Origin: Actinomycetes bacterium
GTDB taxonomy: Bacteria > Actinomycetota > Acidimicrobiia > Acidimicrobiales > JAAEMS01
Direction: 5' to 3'
Assembly: GCA_024225275.1 (NCBI GenBank)
Contig: JAAEMS010000328.1
Span: forward strand, 1-59,706
Length of the DNA: 59,706 nt
Both the position numbers and the translations under genes were made by a program. The notes beneath the pieces were generated by a model. That model ran no database searches. It saw only the letters and a program-made list of their open reading frames with translations, and was not told where the DNA came from. The first letter of the stretch is position 1; each line of letters opens with the position of its first letter. Below are positions 1 to 8,441 of this stretch, piece by piece.

Positions 1-5
1 CACAG

Positions 6-305
6 TCAGCGGTGCCCGTCGCCGCCCGAGAAGTGCTCTTGATCATTGAGCACTGGGCGGAACAGGTAGGGCCGGGGCTCGTCGAGATCCCCGAGCCTCT
101 GTCTGGCCAGAACCCGTAGAACGACCGTAGAAACGACGTCGGCCGCGTCAGCGGGGCCGACCAGAACCGTGGCGTGGCGGATCAGGTCGTCCCGGTTCTT
201 CCGGTAGATGTCCTCGTCGTCCACAATCCATCCACGCAGCAGGGGACAAAATGGTTGCATGCCCTCTGCTACATGGCACAGAACCTGGAACGCAACGGGC
301 TCCAT
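6..305 (-). pseudogene. Sigma-70 family factor, N-terminal remnant
   Basis: The reading frame contains a sigma-factor region-2-like stretch (YRKNRDDLIRHATVLVG, then DAADVVSTVVLRVLARQ and LDEPRPYLF), typical of the small ECF-like SigK/SigM-style actinobacterial sigma factors. It then runs into an unrelated tail and stops at the window edge, without region 4 or its helix-turn-helix. A neighbouring frame just after the break reads ALLGRRRAPL, which could be the shifted continuation. The first 30 or so residues do not look like a sigma factor, so the true start is unclear. Two more broken genes lie next to it. Identity is inferred from residue pattern only. Confidence 0.4.
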
Positions 306-356
306 GGTGGTGATGGAGAGTCGGATCTGCTGATTGTGGACCGATGGTGGGGAGTC

Positions 357-554
357 TCAGCCGTTGTCCCGGATCCAGCTCTCTATGCCTGTCATCGGCT
401 GGTCGAACGCGTTGGCGGTGTTGATGCCGTATCGGTCAGCGATCACCAGCAGGACCCACAGACAGTCGGAGAGCTCGTGTTCGAGTGACTTGATCGGGTC
501 ATCAGTTCCTGGAGGACGTTTGCCTTCGAGGTTCTGGATGATCGCGGCCAGGGG
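357..554 (-). pseudogene. MazG-like pyrophosphohydrolase fragment
   Basis: Reading the minus strand from just after the methyltransferase stop gives about 65 open codons without a usable start. They include LEGKRPPGTDDPIKSLEHEL, then SDCLWVLLVIADRYGIN and AFDQPMTGIESWI. The pattern (acidic E-x-x-D helix, LWVLLVIADRYG, closing amphipathic helix) is that of the C-terminal half of MazG-like nucleotide pyrophosphohydrolases. The N-terminal half with the first metal-binding EExxE helix is missing, and the frame is directly contiguous with the stop codon of the broken methyltransferase. I regard it as a truncated, probably non-functional remnant. Confidence 0.45.
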
Positions 555-1144
555 TCAGCTTCGCGGCATGAGCGCGAAGACGCCCCAGCCGAGCCATGGC
601 CGCAGGAACCGGACGTGGGCGGCTGGCCCAGTCCCCAACTCATCGCTCAGCTCATCGGCGATGGGGTCGTTGGGGTTGGTGTCGAGGAAGCGGCGAATGT
701 TGAGCCATTGAGCGGCTGCGTACCGGTCCCACGTGTCTTCGTCGGCCAGGACCATCTCGACCACGTCGTAGTCCAGCTCCCCGAAGAGCTCCACCAGACC
801 TGGCAGCGTGCAGAAGGTGTCGCGACTGGCCGCGTGACACCCCTCGATCGTCTCTTGGTCGGGGGGTACGGCTCGCCAGTAGGGCTCGCCGACCAGGATC
901 GTCCCACCAGGACGCAGGGATCGCTGCAACAGCTCGACGGTCCCCGACACCCCACCGCCGATCCAGGTGGCGCCCAAACATGCGGCGATGTCGACTGGGG
1001 TGGTCGACACCCAGTCGGTGGCGTTGTCGTGGATGACGGCGACTTGGTCTGACCCCGGCCCAGGGTGGCGAGCTTGGTGGCATCGAACGGGTTGAGGATG
1101 CGGTGACTCGAGTGGCGAATGGCGAAGACCGGGGGAAGCTCCAT
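555..1144 (-). pseudogene. Class I SAM-dependent methyltransferase with internal deletion and frameshift
   Basis: The N-terminus starts at ATG 1144 (MELPPVFAIRHSSHRIL, then NPFDATKLATLG). The rest of the protein is in another frame: VAVIHDNATDWV, CLGATWIGGGVSGTVELL, SLRPGGTILVGEPYWR, LVELFGELDYDVVEMVLA and a terminal LGWGVFALMPRS. The junction lies near 1060-1070. The segment that should carry the glycine-rich SAM-binding motif I (VLDLACGxG) and motif II, about 75 residues by comparison with the family as I remember it, is absent. Without motif I the product cannot bind SAM, so this is a pseudogene unless the deletion is an assembly error. Confidence 0.7.
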
Positions 1145-1244
1145 GGGGGCAACGATAGATATGTCTCTCCGGTCGTGGCCACCGGCGGTTCGAAGCGCTG
1201 GATGACCTCCTCGACGACATGGCTTCGAGCTGACCCCGCGAAAC

Positions 1245-2321
1245 TCAGCTCTTCAGCCGATCGCCGAGGCGATTGAGGGCGGAGTCGGTGCCGATGGCGA
1301 TGAGCAGGTCGCCGTGCAGGAAGGGTCGGGTGTGCACATCGTCGGTGTGGAAGCTCCCCTCCCGGTCGCGTACCGCCAGCACGACGGCGCCGGTCTGCTC
1401 GCGCAGGCTGAGCTCGGCCAGGTTGTGGCCCAACGCCCCCGAGGTGTCAGGCACCGGTAGTTCCTGCACCCTCACTGCGTACTCATCGTCGTGGAGGACC
1501 ACATCGAGGAAGTCGGTGACCGCAGGCTGGAAGGCCAGTGCCCCCATGCGGGTGCCGCCGATCTCGTAGGGATCCACCACCCGATCGGCGCCGGCCTGGC
1601 GCAGTTTGGGGATCGCGTCCTCTCCGGTGGCCCGGGCCACCAGGAACAAGCCGGCGTTCAGGGCCCGGACCGACAGAGTCACGTAGACATTGTCGGCGTC
1701 GGAGCCCAGAGCGACGATGGCCACCGCGGCCCGCTCGATCCCGGCCTGGCGCAGCACGTCGTCGTGGGTGGCGTTGCCGAGCACGAAAGGGAAGCCCATG
1801 GCCTCGGCCCGGTCCTCGAGAGCGTCGACCACCACGACGACCTGGCGGGTCGACTTGGCGTACTCGGCGATGGCCCGGCCCATTCGGCCCTGACCACAGA
1901 TCACCACGTGACCGCTGAGCTCCTCGATGTGACGATGCATCCTGTACCTCCGGTATTCGCCAGTCAGCCGTCCTTCGAGCAGGTTCTCGACGAACACGCC
2001 CGCCCCGTAGAGCACCGAACCTGTTCCGCCCAGGATCAGCACCACAGTGAAGATCTTGTACCCCGCCGTGACCCCGCCGTCAGAGAGCTCGCGGTAGCCC
2101 ACCGTGCTGACCGTGATGACCGTCTGGTACAGGGCGTCGAGCGCGGACAGCCCCAGCACCATGTAACCGACGGTGCCCCCCACCACGACCGCGACGAGGA
2201 GTACCACCGGCCCGTAGAGCCGCCGACTCAGGGGCGCGGGCATGCGGCGGTTGTAACGAGGGAGGACGCGCAGGTGTCGCGGGGGCTTCCCGGCCTTCGC
2301 GTTGGAGCTCGTATTGGTCAT
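1245..2321 (-). CDS. Two-transmembrane potassium channel with RCK (TrkA-N/TrkA-C) regulatory domain
   Basis: The 358-residue protein has a short cytoplasmic N-terminus, TM1 at about residues 36-57, a re-entrant pore helix with the K+ selectivity filter TVGYRE at 73-78, and TM2 at about 88-113. A Rossmann-type RCK domain follows, starting at about 138 with the nucleotide-binding loop GQGRMG (143-148), and a TrkA-C domain lies at about 285-355. This is the MthK-like layout: a tetrameric K+ channel in the cytoplasmic membrane gated by a ligand bound at the RCK ring. The gene is divergent from the yqgE-like gene, and the two start codons are about 75 bp apart. Nothing appears truncated. Direction of flow and ligand (nucleotide or Ca2+) cannot be read from the sequence. 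Confidence 0.88.
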   Translation of the reverse strand: MTNTSSNAKAGKPPRHLRVLPRYNRRMPAPLSRRLYGPVVLLVAVVVGGTVGYMVLGLSALDALYQTVITVSTVGYRELSDGGVTAGYKIFTVVLILGGTGSVLYGAGVFVENLLEGRLTGEYRRYRMHRHIEELSGHVVICGQGRMGRAIAEYAKSTRQVVVVVDALEDRAEAMGFPFVLGNATHDDVLRQAGIERAAVAIVALGSDADNVYVTLSVRALNAGLFLVARATGEDAIPKLRQAGADRVVDPYEIGGTRMGALAFQPAVTDFLDVVLHDDEYAVRVQELPVPDTSGALGHNLAELSLREQTGAVVLAVRDREGSFHTDDVHTRPFLHGDLLIAIGTDSALNRLGDRLKS

Positions 2322-2394
2322 GACCCCCGCAGTTTCGCAGACGCTCGGCTACCGTCTGCGCTCATCGATAGATGAATCCAGACAGGGAGTGAAG

Positions 2395-2976
2395 ATGGCG
2401 GAGGAGACAACCAGCGAAGGCAGTCTCCGGCCCGCCCCGGGTCGGCTTCTGGTGGCCCGCCCCACCATGGTCGATCCCCGCTTCGTGCGAACCGTCATTC
2501 TCATGCTCGAGCACGGCGACGACGGCTCCACTGGGGTGGTGGTCAATCGGCCCAGCGAGACCTTTGTGGCCGAGGAATTGCCCGACTGGGCTGGTGGTGT
2601 CGCTCCCCCCGACAAGTTCTTCGTGGGGGGCCCGGTCGAGCCCTTGGCGGTCATGGCCGTGGGCCGGCTCGACCAGCCCGACGACGACTGGAGAGACGGC
2701 AGCCGCCTCATCGACGGCACCGTGATCCTCGACATGAGCCACGGCCCCGAGGCCGCCGAGACCCTCAGCGGGCACCGGTTGTTCGTGGGCTACGCCGGAT
2801 GGTCACCTGGCCAGCTCGAGGGCGAGCTGCACCAGGAGGGCTGGTGGGTCGTCGAGAGCGAACCCTCCGACCTCTTCACCGCCGACCCCGCCGGCCTGTG
2901 GTCAGCCGTGCTGCGCCGCCAGGACGGTGACCTGGCCACCGTGGCGAGCTTCCCCGAAGACGTGAGCCTGAACTGA
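2395..2976 (+). CDS. YqgE/AlgH family protein (UPF0301)
   Basis: The 193-residue protein matches the YqgE/AlgH family: GRLLVARPTMVDPRFVRTV, the conserved TGVVVNRP turn, FFVGGPVEP, and the late GYAGWSPGQLEGEL motif followed by WWV. ATG 2395 was chosen because the family pattern begins there, a purine-rich GGGAGTGAAG lies just upstream, and longer frames would run into the divergent channel gene. Function in the family is unsettled. It is widespread, soluble, and linked to transcriptional control in some proteobacteria but unassigned in actinobacteria. Confidence 0.9.
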   Translation: MAEETTSEGSLRPAPGRLLVARPTMVDPRFVRTVILMLEHGDDGSTGVVVNRPSETFVAEELPDWAGGVAPPDKFFVGGPVEPLAVMAVGRLDQPDDDWRDGSRLIDGTVILDMSHGPEAAETLSGHRLFVGYAGWSPGQLEGELHQEGWWVVESEPSDLFTADPAGLWSAVLRRQDGDLATVASFPEDVSLN

Positions 2977-2985
2977 GCGGGCCAG

Positions 2986-3324
2986 TCAGACCAAGGCCAA
3001 CCCGAGACCAGCCGCGGCCAGGCCGCCCGAAACGGTGAGCACGAGATAGACGCCCGCCGCGGCCGGAGCCTCGCGGCTCAAGGCCACCAGTTCTCGCACG
3101 AGGGTCGAGAACGTGCTGAGGGCGCCCAGTAGGCCAACCGAGACGACCGTGGCCGCCGGCCCGTCGAGCCCCGTGGCCAGGCCGGCAGCGAACGCTGCCC
3201 CCACGTTGACCACGAGGGTGCCGACGGGGGTTCGGAATCGGGCCGAGGCCGAAGCGGTGGAAGCCAGAGCCCGCAGCACACCACCGGCGGCCGCCGCCAC
3301 CGCGAAGAGGACGGCGGTGATCAC
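2986..3324 (-). CDS. crcB: CrcB/Fluc fluoride channel subunit, second of a pair
   Basis: This 112-residue membrane protein has four predicted helices and the Fluc signature LGALSTFSTLVRE, which carries the central Phe and polar track of fluoride channels. Its start ATG overlaps the stop of the upstream crcB paralogue by 4 bp (ATGA), so the two are translationally coupled. Pairs of CrcB proteins are known to form heterodimeric channels with antiparallel topology, exporting fluoride from the cytoplasm. The shorter N-terminal motif (AAAAGGVLRALAS) differs from its partner, as expected for a specialised heterodimer. I see no fluoride riboswitch in the short upstream space. Confidence 0.88.
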   Translation of the reverse strand: MITAVLFAVAAAAGGVLRALASTASASARFRTPVGTLVVNVGAAFAAGLATGLDGPAATVVSVGLLGALSTFSTLVRELVALSREAPAAAGVYLVLTVSGGLAAAGLGLALV

Positions 3325-3680
3325 CGATCACCAGCCAGCCGGCCGGCCCCGGCGTAGAGAGTGATGCCGGCGAGGAGGAGGCCCACCAGTAGAGCGGTTG
3401 GGGCCAGCCGCTCACCGTCGTCCAGGCGCTGGGCCAGGTCGACGGCAAGGGTGGAGAAGGTGGTCAGGGCCCCACAGAATCCGGTGGCTGCGAAGTCGAG
3501 CTGCCACGCGACTGGGCGGCCGCCCCGGGCATCGCTTGCCTGTCGGGCCAACACCACTGCGAGCAGCATCGTTCCCGCCAGGTTGACCACGATCAGCGCC
3601 CCAGTGGCTGAGTCGACCAAAGCGAAGACAGCCCAGCGCGCAAAGGCCCCAGCCGCCGCGCCTGCGGCGACCGGGGCCAA
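3321..3680 (-). CDS. crcB: CrcB/Fluc fluoride channel subunit, first of a pair
   Basis: The 119-residue protein has four hydrophobic helices and the motif CGALTTFSTLAVD. It is the upstream member of a crcB-crcB pair that would assemble into a fluoride-exporting dimer in the membrane. The best in-frame start is a TTG at 3680, directly before the first helix (VAAGAAAGAFARWAVF). No ATG or GTG is available before the upstream in-frame stop, and the Shine-Dalgarno signal is weak. The gene lies 48 bp downstream of the acyl-CoA dehydrogenase on the same strand, so it may be read through from it. Confidence 0.87.
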   Translation of the reverse strand: MAPVAAGAAAGAFARWAVFALVDSATGALIVVNLAGTMLLAVVLARQASDARGGRPVAWQLDFAATGFCGALTTFSTLAVDLAQRLDDGERLAPTALLVGLLLAGITLYAGAGRLAGDR

Positions 3681-3728
3681 TCGCTTGATCAGGAGATCAT
3701 CTCCCGCTCTCGGCCGTTCGGGCCCGAC

Positions 3729-4955
3729 TCAGGACATCCTGAATTCGGGGGAGTGGCGGCGGATCTCACGGCGGGCGATGGTCATCTTGTGGACCTCGTC
3801 GGGGCCGTCGGCGATCTGTAGGGTGCGCATGTGCGCCCACATGCTGGCCAGCGGCGTGAACTGGGTGACACCAGCCGCACCGTGGGCCTGGATGGCTCGG
3901 TCGATGATCTCGAGAGCCATACGGGGGATGGCCACCTTGATGCCCGAGATCTCCTGGGCGGCCGCCTTGTTGCCCACTGTGTCCATGAGATGCGCGACGT
4001 GCAGCACGTACTGTCGGGCCTGGTCGATGTTGATGCGGGCCTCGGCGATCCAGTCCTGGACCAAACCGTGCTGGGCGACCTGCTTGCCGAAGGTCTCACG
4101 GGCGACGACGCGCTTGACCATGATCTCGAGGGCCCGTTCGGCCACACCAATGGAGCGCATGCAGTGATGGATGCGCCCGGGGCCGAGACGGGCCTGGCTG
4201 ATGGCGAAGCCCTCTCCCTCGCCGCCCAGGATGTTGTCGGCGGGAACGCGGACGTTCTCGTAGATGATCTCAGGATGGCCGCCGCGGTCGTGGTAGCCGA
4301 ATACGTGGGGATCGCGGCCGATGGAGATGCCGTCGGTGTCGCGGGGCACCACGATCATCGACTGTTGGCGGTGGCGCGAAGCGTCGGGGTCGTTCTTTCC
4401 CATGGCGATGAGTACTTCGCACTCGGGGCGCAGGGCATTCGATGAGAACCACTTCTTGCCATTGAGGACGTACTCGTCGCCGTCCTTCTGGATGCGGAGC
4501 TCGATGTTCGAGGCGTCGGAGCTGGCGACCTCGGGCTCGGTCATCGAGAAGGCGGAACGGATCTCACCCTGGAGCAGGGGCGACAGCCACCGCTCCTTGA
4601 CCGCCTCGGAGGCGAACAGGTTCAGGATCTCCATGTTCCCAGTGTCGGGAGCCGAGCAGTTCAGAGCCTCCGAAGCAAAGGTGACCTTGCCCAGCACCTC
4701 GGAGATAGGGGCGTAGTCCAGGTTGCTCAGCTTGGTGCCGGGGGCCTGGGGGTCGAGGTGGGGAATGAACATGTTCCACAGCCCCCGCTCGTGGGCTGCA
4801 GCCTTGAGCTTCTCCATGATCGGAGGTGTGGCGTGGACATTGTCGAGGCCCCGGTGCTCCTCGAAGTAGTCCTGCTCGTTCGGATAGATGAAGTCGTCCA
4901 TGAACGACTGCACTTCCTCGAGTTTGTGCCGTCCTTCAGCGGTGAATTCCATCAT
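3729..4955 (-). CDS. Acyl-CoA dehydrogenase (ACAD10/11-like group)
   Basis: The 408-residue flavoprotein starts at ATG 4955, preceded by AAGGGGAC. It shows the N-terminal helical domain, the FAD/substrate motif FSMTEPEVASSDASN, the beta domain (YVLNGKKWFSSNA), and the C-terminal helical domain with RETFGKQVAQHG and QAHGAAGVTQFTPLA. The ending, IADGPDEVHKMTIARREIR, is typical of this family. It would catalyse FAD-dependent alpha,beta-dehydrogenation of an acyl-CoA in the cytoplasm and pass electrons to ETF. Chain-length specificity cannot be assigned. The open frame continues far upstream of the ATG, but that part is the shadow of the aminotransferase gene and was excluded. Confidence 0.9.
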   Translation of the reverse strand: MMEFTAEGRHKLEEVQSFMDDFIYPNEQDYFEEHRGLDNVHATPPIMEKLKAAAHERGLWNMFIPHLDPQAPGTKLSNLDYAPISEVLGKVTFASEALNCSAPDTGNMEILNLFASEAVKERWLSPLLQGEIRSAFSMTEPEVASSDASNIELRIQKDGDEYVLNGKKWFSSNALRPECEVLIAMGKNDPDASRHRQQSMIVVPRDTDGISIGRDPHVFGYHDRGGHPEIIYENVRVPADNILGGEGEGFAISQARLGPGRIHHCMRSIGVAERALEIMVKRVVARETFGKQVAQHGLVQDWIAEARINIDQARQYVLHVAHLMDTVGNKAAAQEISGIKVAIPRMALEIIDRAIQAHGAAGVTQFTPLASMWAHMRTLQIADGPDEVHKMTIARREIRRHSPEFRMS

Positions 4956-5014
4956 TGTCCCCTTGGACTCGCTCGGTTGGGTCGAGCGTCCCAACGTAGT
5001 GCACCGATGAGCAG

Positions 5015-6178
5015 CTAGCCGAGAGCGGCCACCGCGTTGCCGAACCGCTCGAGGATCAGCTCGAGGATCGAGGGGCCGGTAGCGAAGTTGAGCCGCACAT
5101 GACCCGGTCCGTTGGTACCGAACGCCTGGCCGTCGCTGAAGTCGAGGCCTGCGTGCTCGAGGAAATACTCGGCCGGTGAGCCCTGGATGGGGAGGGCCCG
5201 GCAGTCGATCCACGAAAGGTAGGTGGCATCCGGGCTGCGGATCTCGACCCCGGGCAGATCGTCGATGAACCTGACCAGCCGGTCGCGGTTGGCTTCGAGT
5301 TGCACCATGAGGCCCTCGAGCCACTCCTGGGCGCCGGGATCTTCCCACGCGGCGATCGTGGCCTCGACTCCGGGGGTGTTGACGTGGCCCAGGAGAAACG
5401 AGCTGGTCTTGTCCCAGGTTTCCTTCAGGGCCGGGGTTCCGAACACCGCCACGGCGGTCCGGATGCCGGCCAGGTTGAAGGCCTTGGTGGCTGAGGTGAC
5501 TGTGACGGTCCGTTCGTTCATGCCCGGCAGGGTGGCGAAGCAGGTGTGGGTGGCCCCGGGGAACACGAGGTCGGCGTGGATCTCGTCGGAGATCACGATC
5601 AGGTCCCGCTCGGCCACCACCTCGGCCAGAGCCTCGAGCTCGGCGATGGTGAAAGCTCGCCCCGATGGGTTGTGGGGATTGCAGAGGAGCAGGATCTTGG
5701 TGCGGTCGTCGATGACGGCCCTCAGCCCGTCGATGTCCAGGGCCCACGACTCGTCGGTAGTCAGGAGCGGATTGTCGACGAGGGACCGCTTGGTGTCCGT
5801 GACGGCCTTGAGAAAAGGGTAGTAGATGGGCGTCTGCATGGCGATGCCGTCGCCCAGGTCGGAGTGGACGTAGATGTTGTTCCATACCCCTTGGAGCACG
5901 TCGGCGGTAGGGACGACGAGCTCGGGGTCGAGGTCCCAGCCCCACAGCTTCGAGCCCCGTTCGGCCAGCACGGGTCCCAGCCGGTTGGCCCGGAGGCTGT
6001 AGCCGATGTCGCTGATCTCCCACATGCCGATGACGGCCTGCCGGATGGGCTCGGCGATGGCAAAATCCATGTCGGCCACCCAGGCCGCCAGTACATCAGG
6101 TCCGCCCCGACCCCACTTGATTCCTCGGGGGCGGGAGCGAACTTCGTCGAGGTGAGTGTCGAAGCGAGGATCGATCAT
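5015..6178 (-). CDS. MalY/PatB-type PLP aminotransferase / cystathionine beta-lyase
   Basis: This 387-residue fold-type I PLP enzyme has the internal aldimine lysine at SATKAFNLAG (Lys232), the cofactor residues in CNPHNPSGR (about 166-174) and SDEIHAD (197-203), and the MalY/PatB hallmark WVADMDFA near the N-terminus. The family mostly performs C-S beta-elimination on cystathionine, cysteine or cysteine S-conjugates, giving pyruvate, ammonia and a thiol. Some members also act as aminotransferases. Only 18 bp separate it from the downstream end of the GGDEF-EAL gene on the same strand, and 59 bp from the acyl-CoA dehydrogenase start, so it may sit in one transcription unit with them. Confidence 0.88.
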   Translation of the reverse strand: MIDPRFDTHLDEVRSRPRGIKWGRGGPDVLAAWVADMDFAIAEPIRQAVIGMWEISDIGYSLRANRLGPVLAERGSKLWGWDLDPELVVPTADVLQGVWNNIYVHSDLGDGIAMQTPIYYPFLKAVTDTKRSLVDNPLLTTDESWALDIDGLRAVIDDRTKILLLCNPHNPSGRAFTIAELEALAEVVAERDLIVISDEIHADLVFPGATHTCFATLPGMNERTVTVTSATKAFNLAGIRTAVAVFGTPALKETWDKTSSFLLGHVNTPGVEATIAAWEDPGAQEWLEGLMVQLEANRDRLVRFIDDLPGVEIRSPDATYLSWIDCRALPIQGSPAEYFLEHAGLDFSDGQAFGTNGPGHVRLNFATGPSILELILERFGNAVAALG

Positions 6179-6196
6179 CCGATGATTCTGGCACTC

Positions 6197-8395
6197 CTAG
6201 ACGCCCCAGATGGCTTCGTTGGCGAAGTCGATGTCCTTGGCGTCCAGGGCTCGCGAGAAGAAGTGGCCCTGAGCGAGGTCGCAACGCACGGCCGAGAGCT
6301 CGGCCACCTGGTCGATGGCCTCGACCCCCTCGGCGATCACGCGGACCCCCATCGAGTGAGCCATGGCGACGATGGCGGCCACGATGCCTGAGTTGGCGGC
6401 GTCGGCACCGAGGCCGGCCACGAAGCTGCGGTCGATCTTGATCATGTCGACGTTGAAGCGCCGGAGACGGGAGATCGACGAGTAGCCGGTCCCGAAGTCG
6501 TCGACGGCCAACTGCACCCCCACCTCGCGGAGGGAGTCGAGAACCCGCATGGAGCGGTCGGCGTGCTCCATGAGCATCGACTCCTCCATCTCCAGGGTCA
6601 GGTCCTCGGGGCGCATGCCCGAGCGGCTGATGGCAGTGGACACCAGGTGGTCGAGGCCGGGCCGGAAGAACTGGCGGCCCGACAGATTCACACTGATGGT
6701 GATCGATCGACCGATATCGCGGCGCCAGCGGGCGGCCTGGACACAGGCGGTACCGAGAACCCAGGCTCCCAGCTCGTCGACCAATCCGAGATCGTGGGCC
6801 AGGGGGAAGAAGTCGGCCGGCAGGAGAAGCCCCTTCTCGGGGTGGTTCCACCGGAGCAGGGCCTCGACACCCACGAGCTGCCCCGAACGGAGCTCGATGG
6901 TGGGCAGGTAGTGGAGGACGAACTGGTTGTTGGCGACGGCCTTGCGTAGGAGGCGGGCCTCGGAGGCTGCCGCGCCGGCTCCGGGCCGGTCGGTGATGTC
7001 GTAGAGGACGTACCCGTCGCCGCCCTTCTCGATCGCTGCGTCCAGGGCCCGGACCGTGTCAGCCTCCAACTGTTCGGCCGTGGTGCCGTCGGGGCGAGTC
7101 GCGGCGGCGCCGGCGCTGACGGTGAGCCGGGCCAGATGGTCGGGACCGAAGGAATGGCTGGAGATCAGATCGACGAATTGCTCGGCCAGGTCGGCGGCTA
7201 CCGGCAGGCTCTCGAGCTCCTCGAAAAGCAGGGCGAAGGTGCTGGTGTCGACCCGGCACAGTGAGTCGCCGCGGCGGCCGAAGTTGCGGATGCGGTGGGC
7301 GACCTTGTTCAGGAGCTGGTCGGCCTGTTCGCTGGTGAGGTCCGAAGCGTTGTCCTCCCAGTTGTCGATCCGGAGATGGCAGATCGCCGTTGGCCTCTTC
7401 GAGCGGGTGGCCCGCTCCAGGGCCGACTCGACACGGTCGCGGAAGAGCTCAGGGCCGATCAGGCCGGTGACTGGATCGTGGAGCTGGCTGCCGGGTCGAC
7501 GTTCGAGGCTGTGGAGGTCGACAGCGCGGGCGATGGCGGCGGCGACGGTACCCAGAGCCAACCCGTCGTCCACCCCGAACCGCTGGGCCCGATCGTGACT
7601 GGCGAGGATTACGCCCCAGGGATGGGTCGGACCCATGATCCGTATGGCCACCAGCGACCTCAGGGCGGCGTCGGTCAGGGCGCTGGGTAGCCCGGGGAAA
7701 CGGGTCTGGGCGCGCAGATCGTCGATGACGATCGGGACAGGAGAGTGGGAGGCAATGTCGAGCAAGGACCCCTCGACCAACTGGGAGTCCATGGTGGCGA
7801 GGGCGGCGGTGCCGTGACCCTCGACGGCGACGAGGTGGGCTTCGCTCCCTTCGGCTGACAGTCGGAAGACCGCGGTGCCGTCGACTCCGAGGGCGCGCCG
7901 GGTCCGGTCCACGGCGGTTTGGGCGAGGTCAGCGGGGGAGTCCCCGTGGCGGGCTCGTTCGAGGAGCTCGGCCCCCAGGTGGTGGGCTCGGGCCCGTCCC
8001 TCGACACCCTGGTCGAACTCGCGGCGGGAACTGACGTCCTGGCCGGTCAACACGATGAGCTGGGCGTTCTCGACCATGGTCGACCGTATGGTGAAGGCGA
8101 ACCAGCACCAACCACCGTCGGCCTGACGCAACCGGATCTCGGCTTTGAAGACCCCGCCGTGCAAGGCCGCCTTGGTGAGAGTCCGTCGGAAGTGCTCAGT
8201 GTCATCCGGATGGGCCTCGGCCAGATCGGTGGAGCCGACGAGCTCGTGGGAGGGAACCCCGAGGATGCGTTCGACAGACGGACTGACCCATGTCACTACG
8301 CCGGCCTGGTCGAGTTCGACGATCAGCTCGGCACTGTCGTCCAGTCGGTGGTTGTACCGCAGGGACGTAGTCTGTTCGGAGGGCGCGACAGTCAC
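6197..8395 (-). CDS. PAS-GAF-GGDEF(degenerate)-EAL c-di-GMP signalling protein
   Basis: The 732-residue soluble protein has a PAS domain (about 15-135, VVTWVSPSVERILGVPSHEL), a GAF domain (about 150-300), a GGDEF-like domain (about 315-465) and an EAL domain (about 480-725). The diguanylate cyclase signature is lost: RVDTSTFAL stands where RxGGDEFxx should be. The EAL domain keeps the phosphodiesterase residues (GVEALLRWNHPEKG, EMEESMLM, VDDFGTGYSS, MIKIDRSFV, IAEGVE). I infer a c-di-GMP phosphodiesterase whose GGDEF domain is regulatory, for example GTP-sensing. No transmembrane helix is present, so the PAS and GAF domains would sense a cytoplasmic signal. Confidence 0.9.
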   Translation of the reverse strand: MTVAPSEQTTSLRYNHRLDDSAELIVELDQAGVVTWVSPSVERILGVPSHELVGSTDLAEAHPDDTEHFRRTLTKAALHGGVFKAEIRLRQADGGWCWFAFTIRSTMVENAQLIVLTGQDVSSRREFDQGVEGRARAHHLGAELLERARHGDSPADLAQTAVDRTRRALGVDGTAVFRLSAEGSEAHLVAVEGHGTAALATMDSQLVEGSLLDIASHSPVPIVIDDLRAQTRFPGLPSALTDAALRSLVAIRIMGPTHPWGVILASHDRAQRFGVDDGLALGTVAAAIARAVDLHSLERRPGSQLHDPVTGLIGPELFRDRVESALERATRSKRPTAICHLRIDNWEDNASDLTSEQADQLLNKVAHRIRNFGRRGDSLCRVDTSTFALLFEELESLPVAADLAEQFVDLISSHSFGPDHLARLTVSAGAAATRPDGTTAEQLEADTVRALDAAIEKGGDGYVLYDITDRPGAGAAASEARLLRKAVANNQFVLHYLPTIELRSGQLVGVEALLRWNHPEKGLLLPADFFPLAHDLGLVDELGAWVLGTACVQAARWRRDIGRSITISVNLSGRQFFRPGLDHLVSTAISRSGMRPEDLTLEMEESMLMEHADRSMRVLDSLREVGVQLAVDDFGTGYSSISRLRRFNVDMIKIDRSFVAGLGADAANSGIVAAIVAMAHSMGVRVIAEGVEAIDQVAELSAVRCDLAQGHFFSRALDAKDIDFANEAIWGV

Positions 8396-8441
8396 CCACC
8401 CCCAGTCGGCAAGCCGCTACCTGATATGAGTGGGCCCAGGC

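Noticed and set aside
3681..3728. Fluoride riboswitch before crcB
   Set aside because: Fewer than 50 bases are available and no crcB-type pseudoknot pattern is visible.
4956..6023. Extension of the acyl-CoA dehydrogenase frame upstream to give a 764-residue fusion
   Set aside because: The added part is Arg/Pro/His-rich out-of-frame translation of the aminotransferase gene, and a good ribosome binding site precedes ATG 4955.
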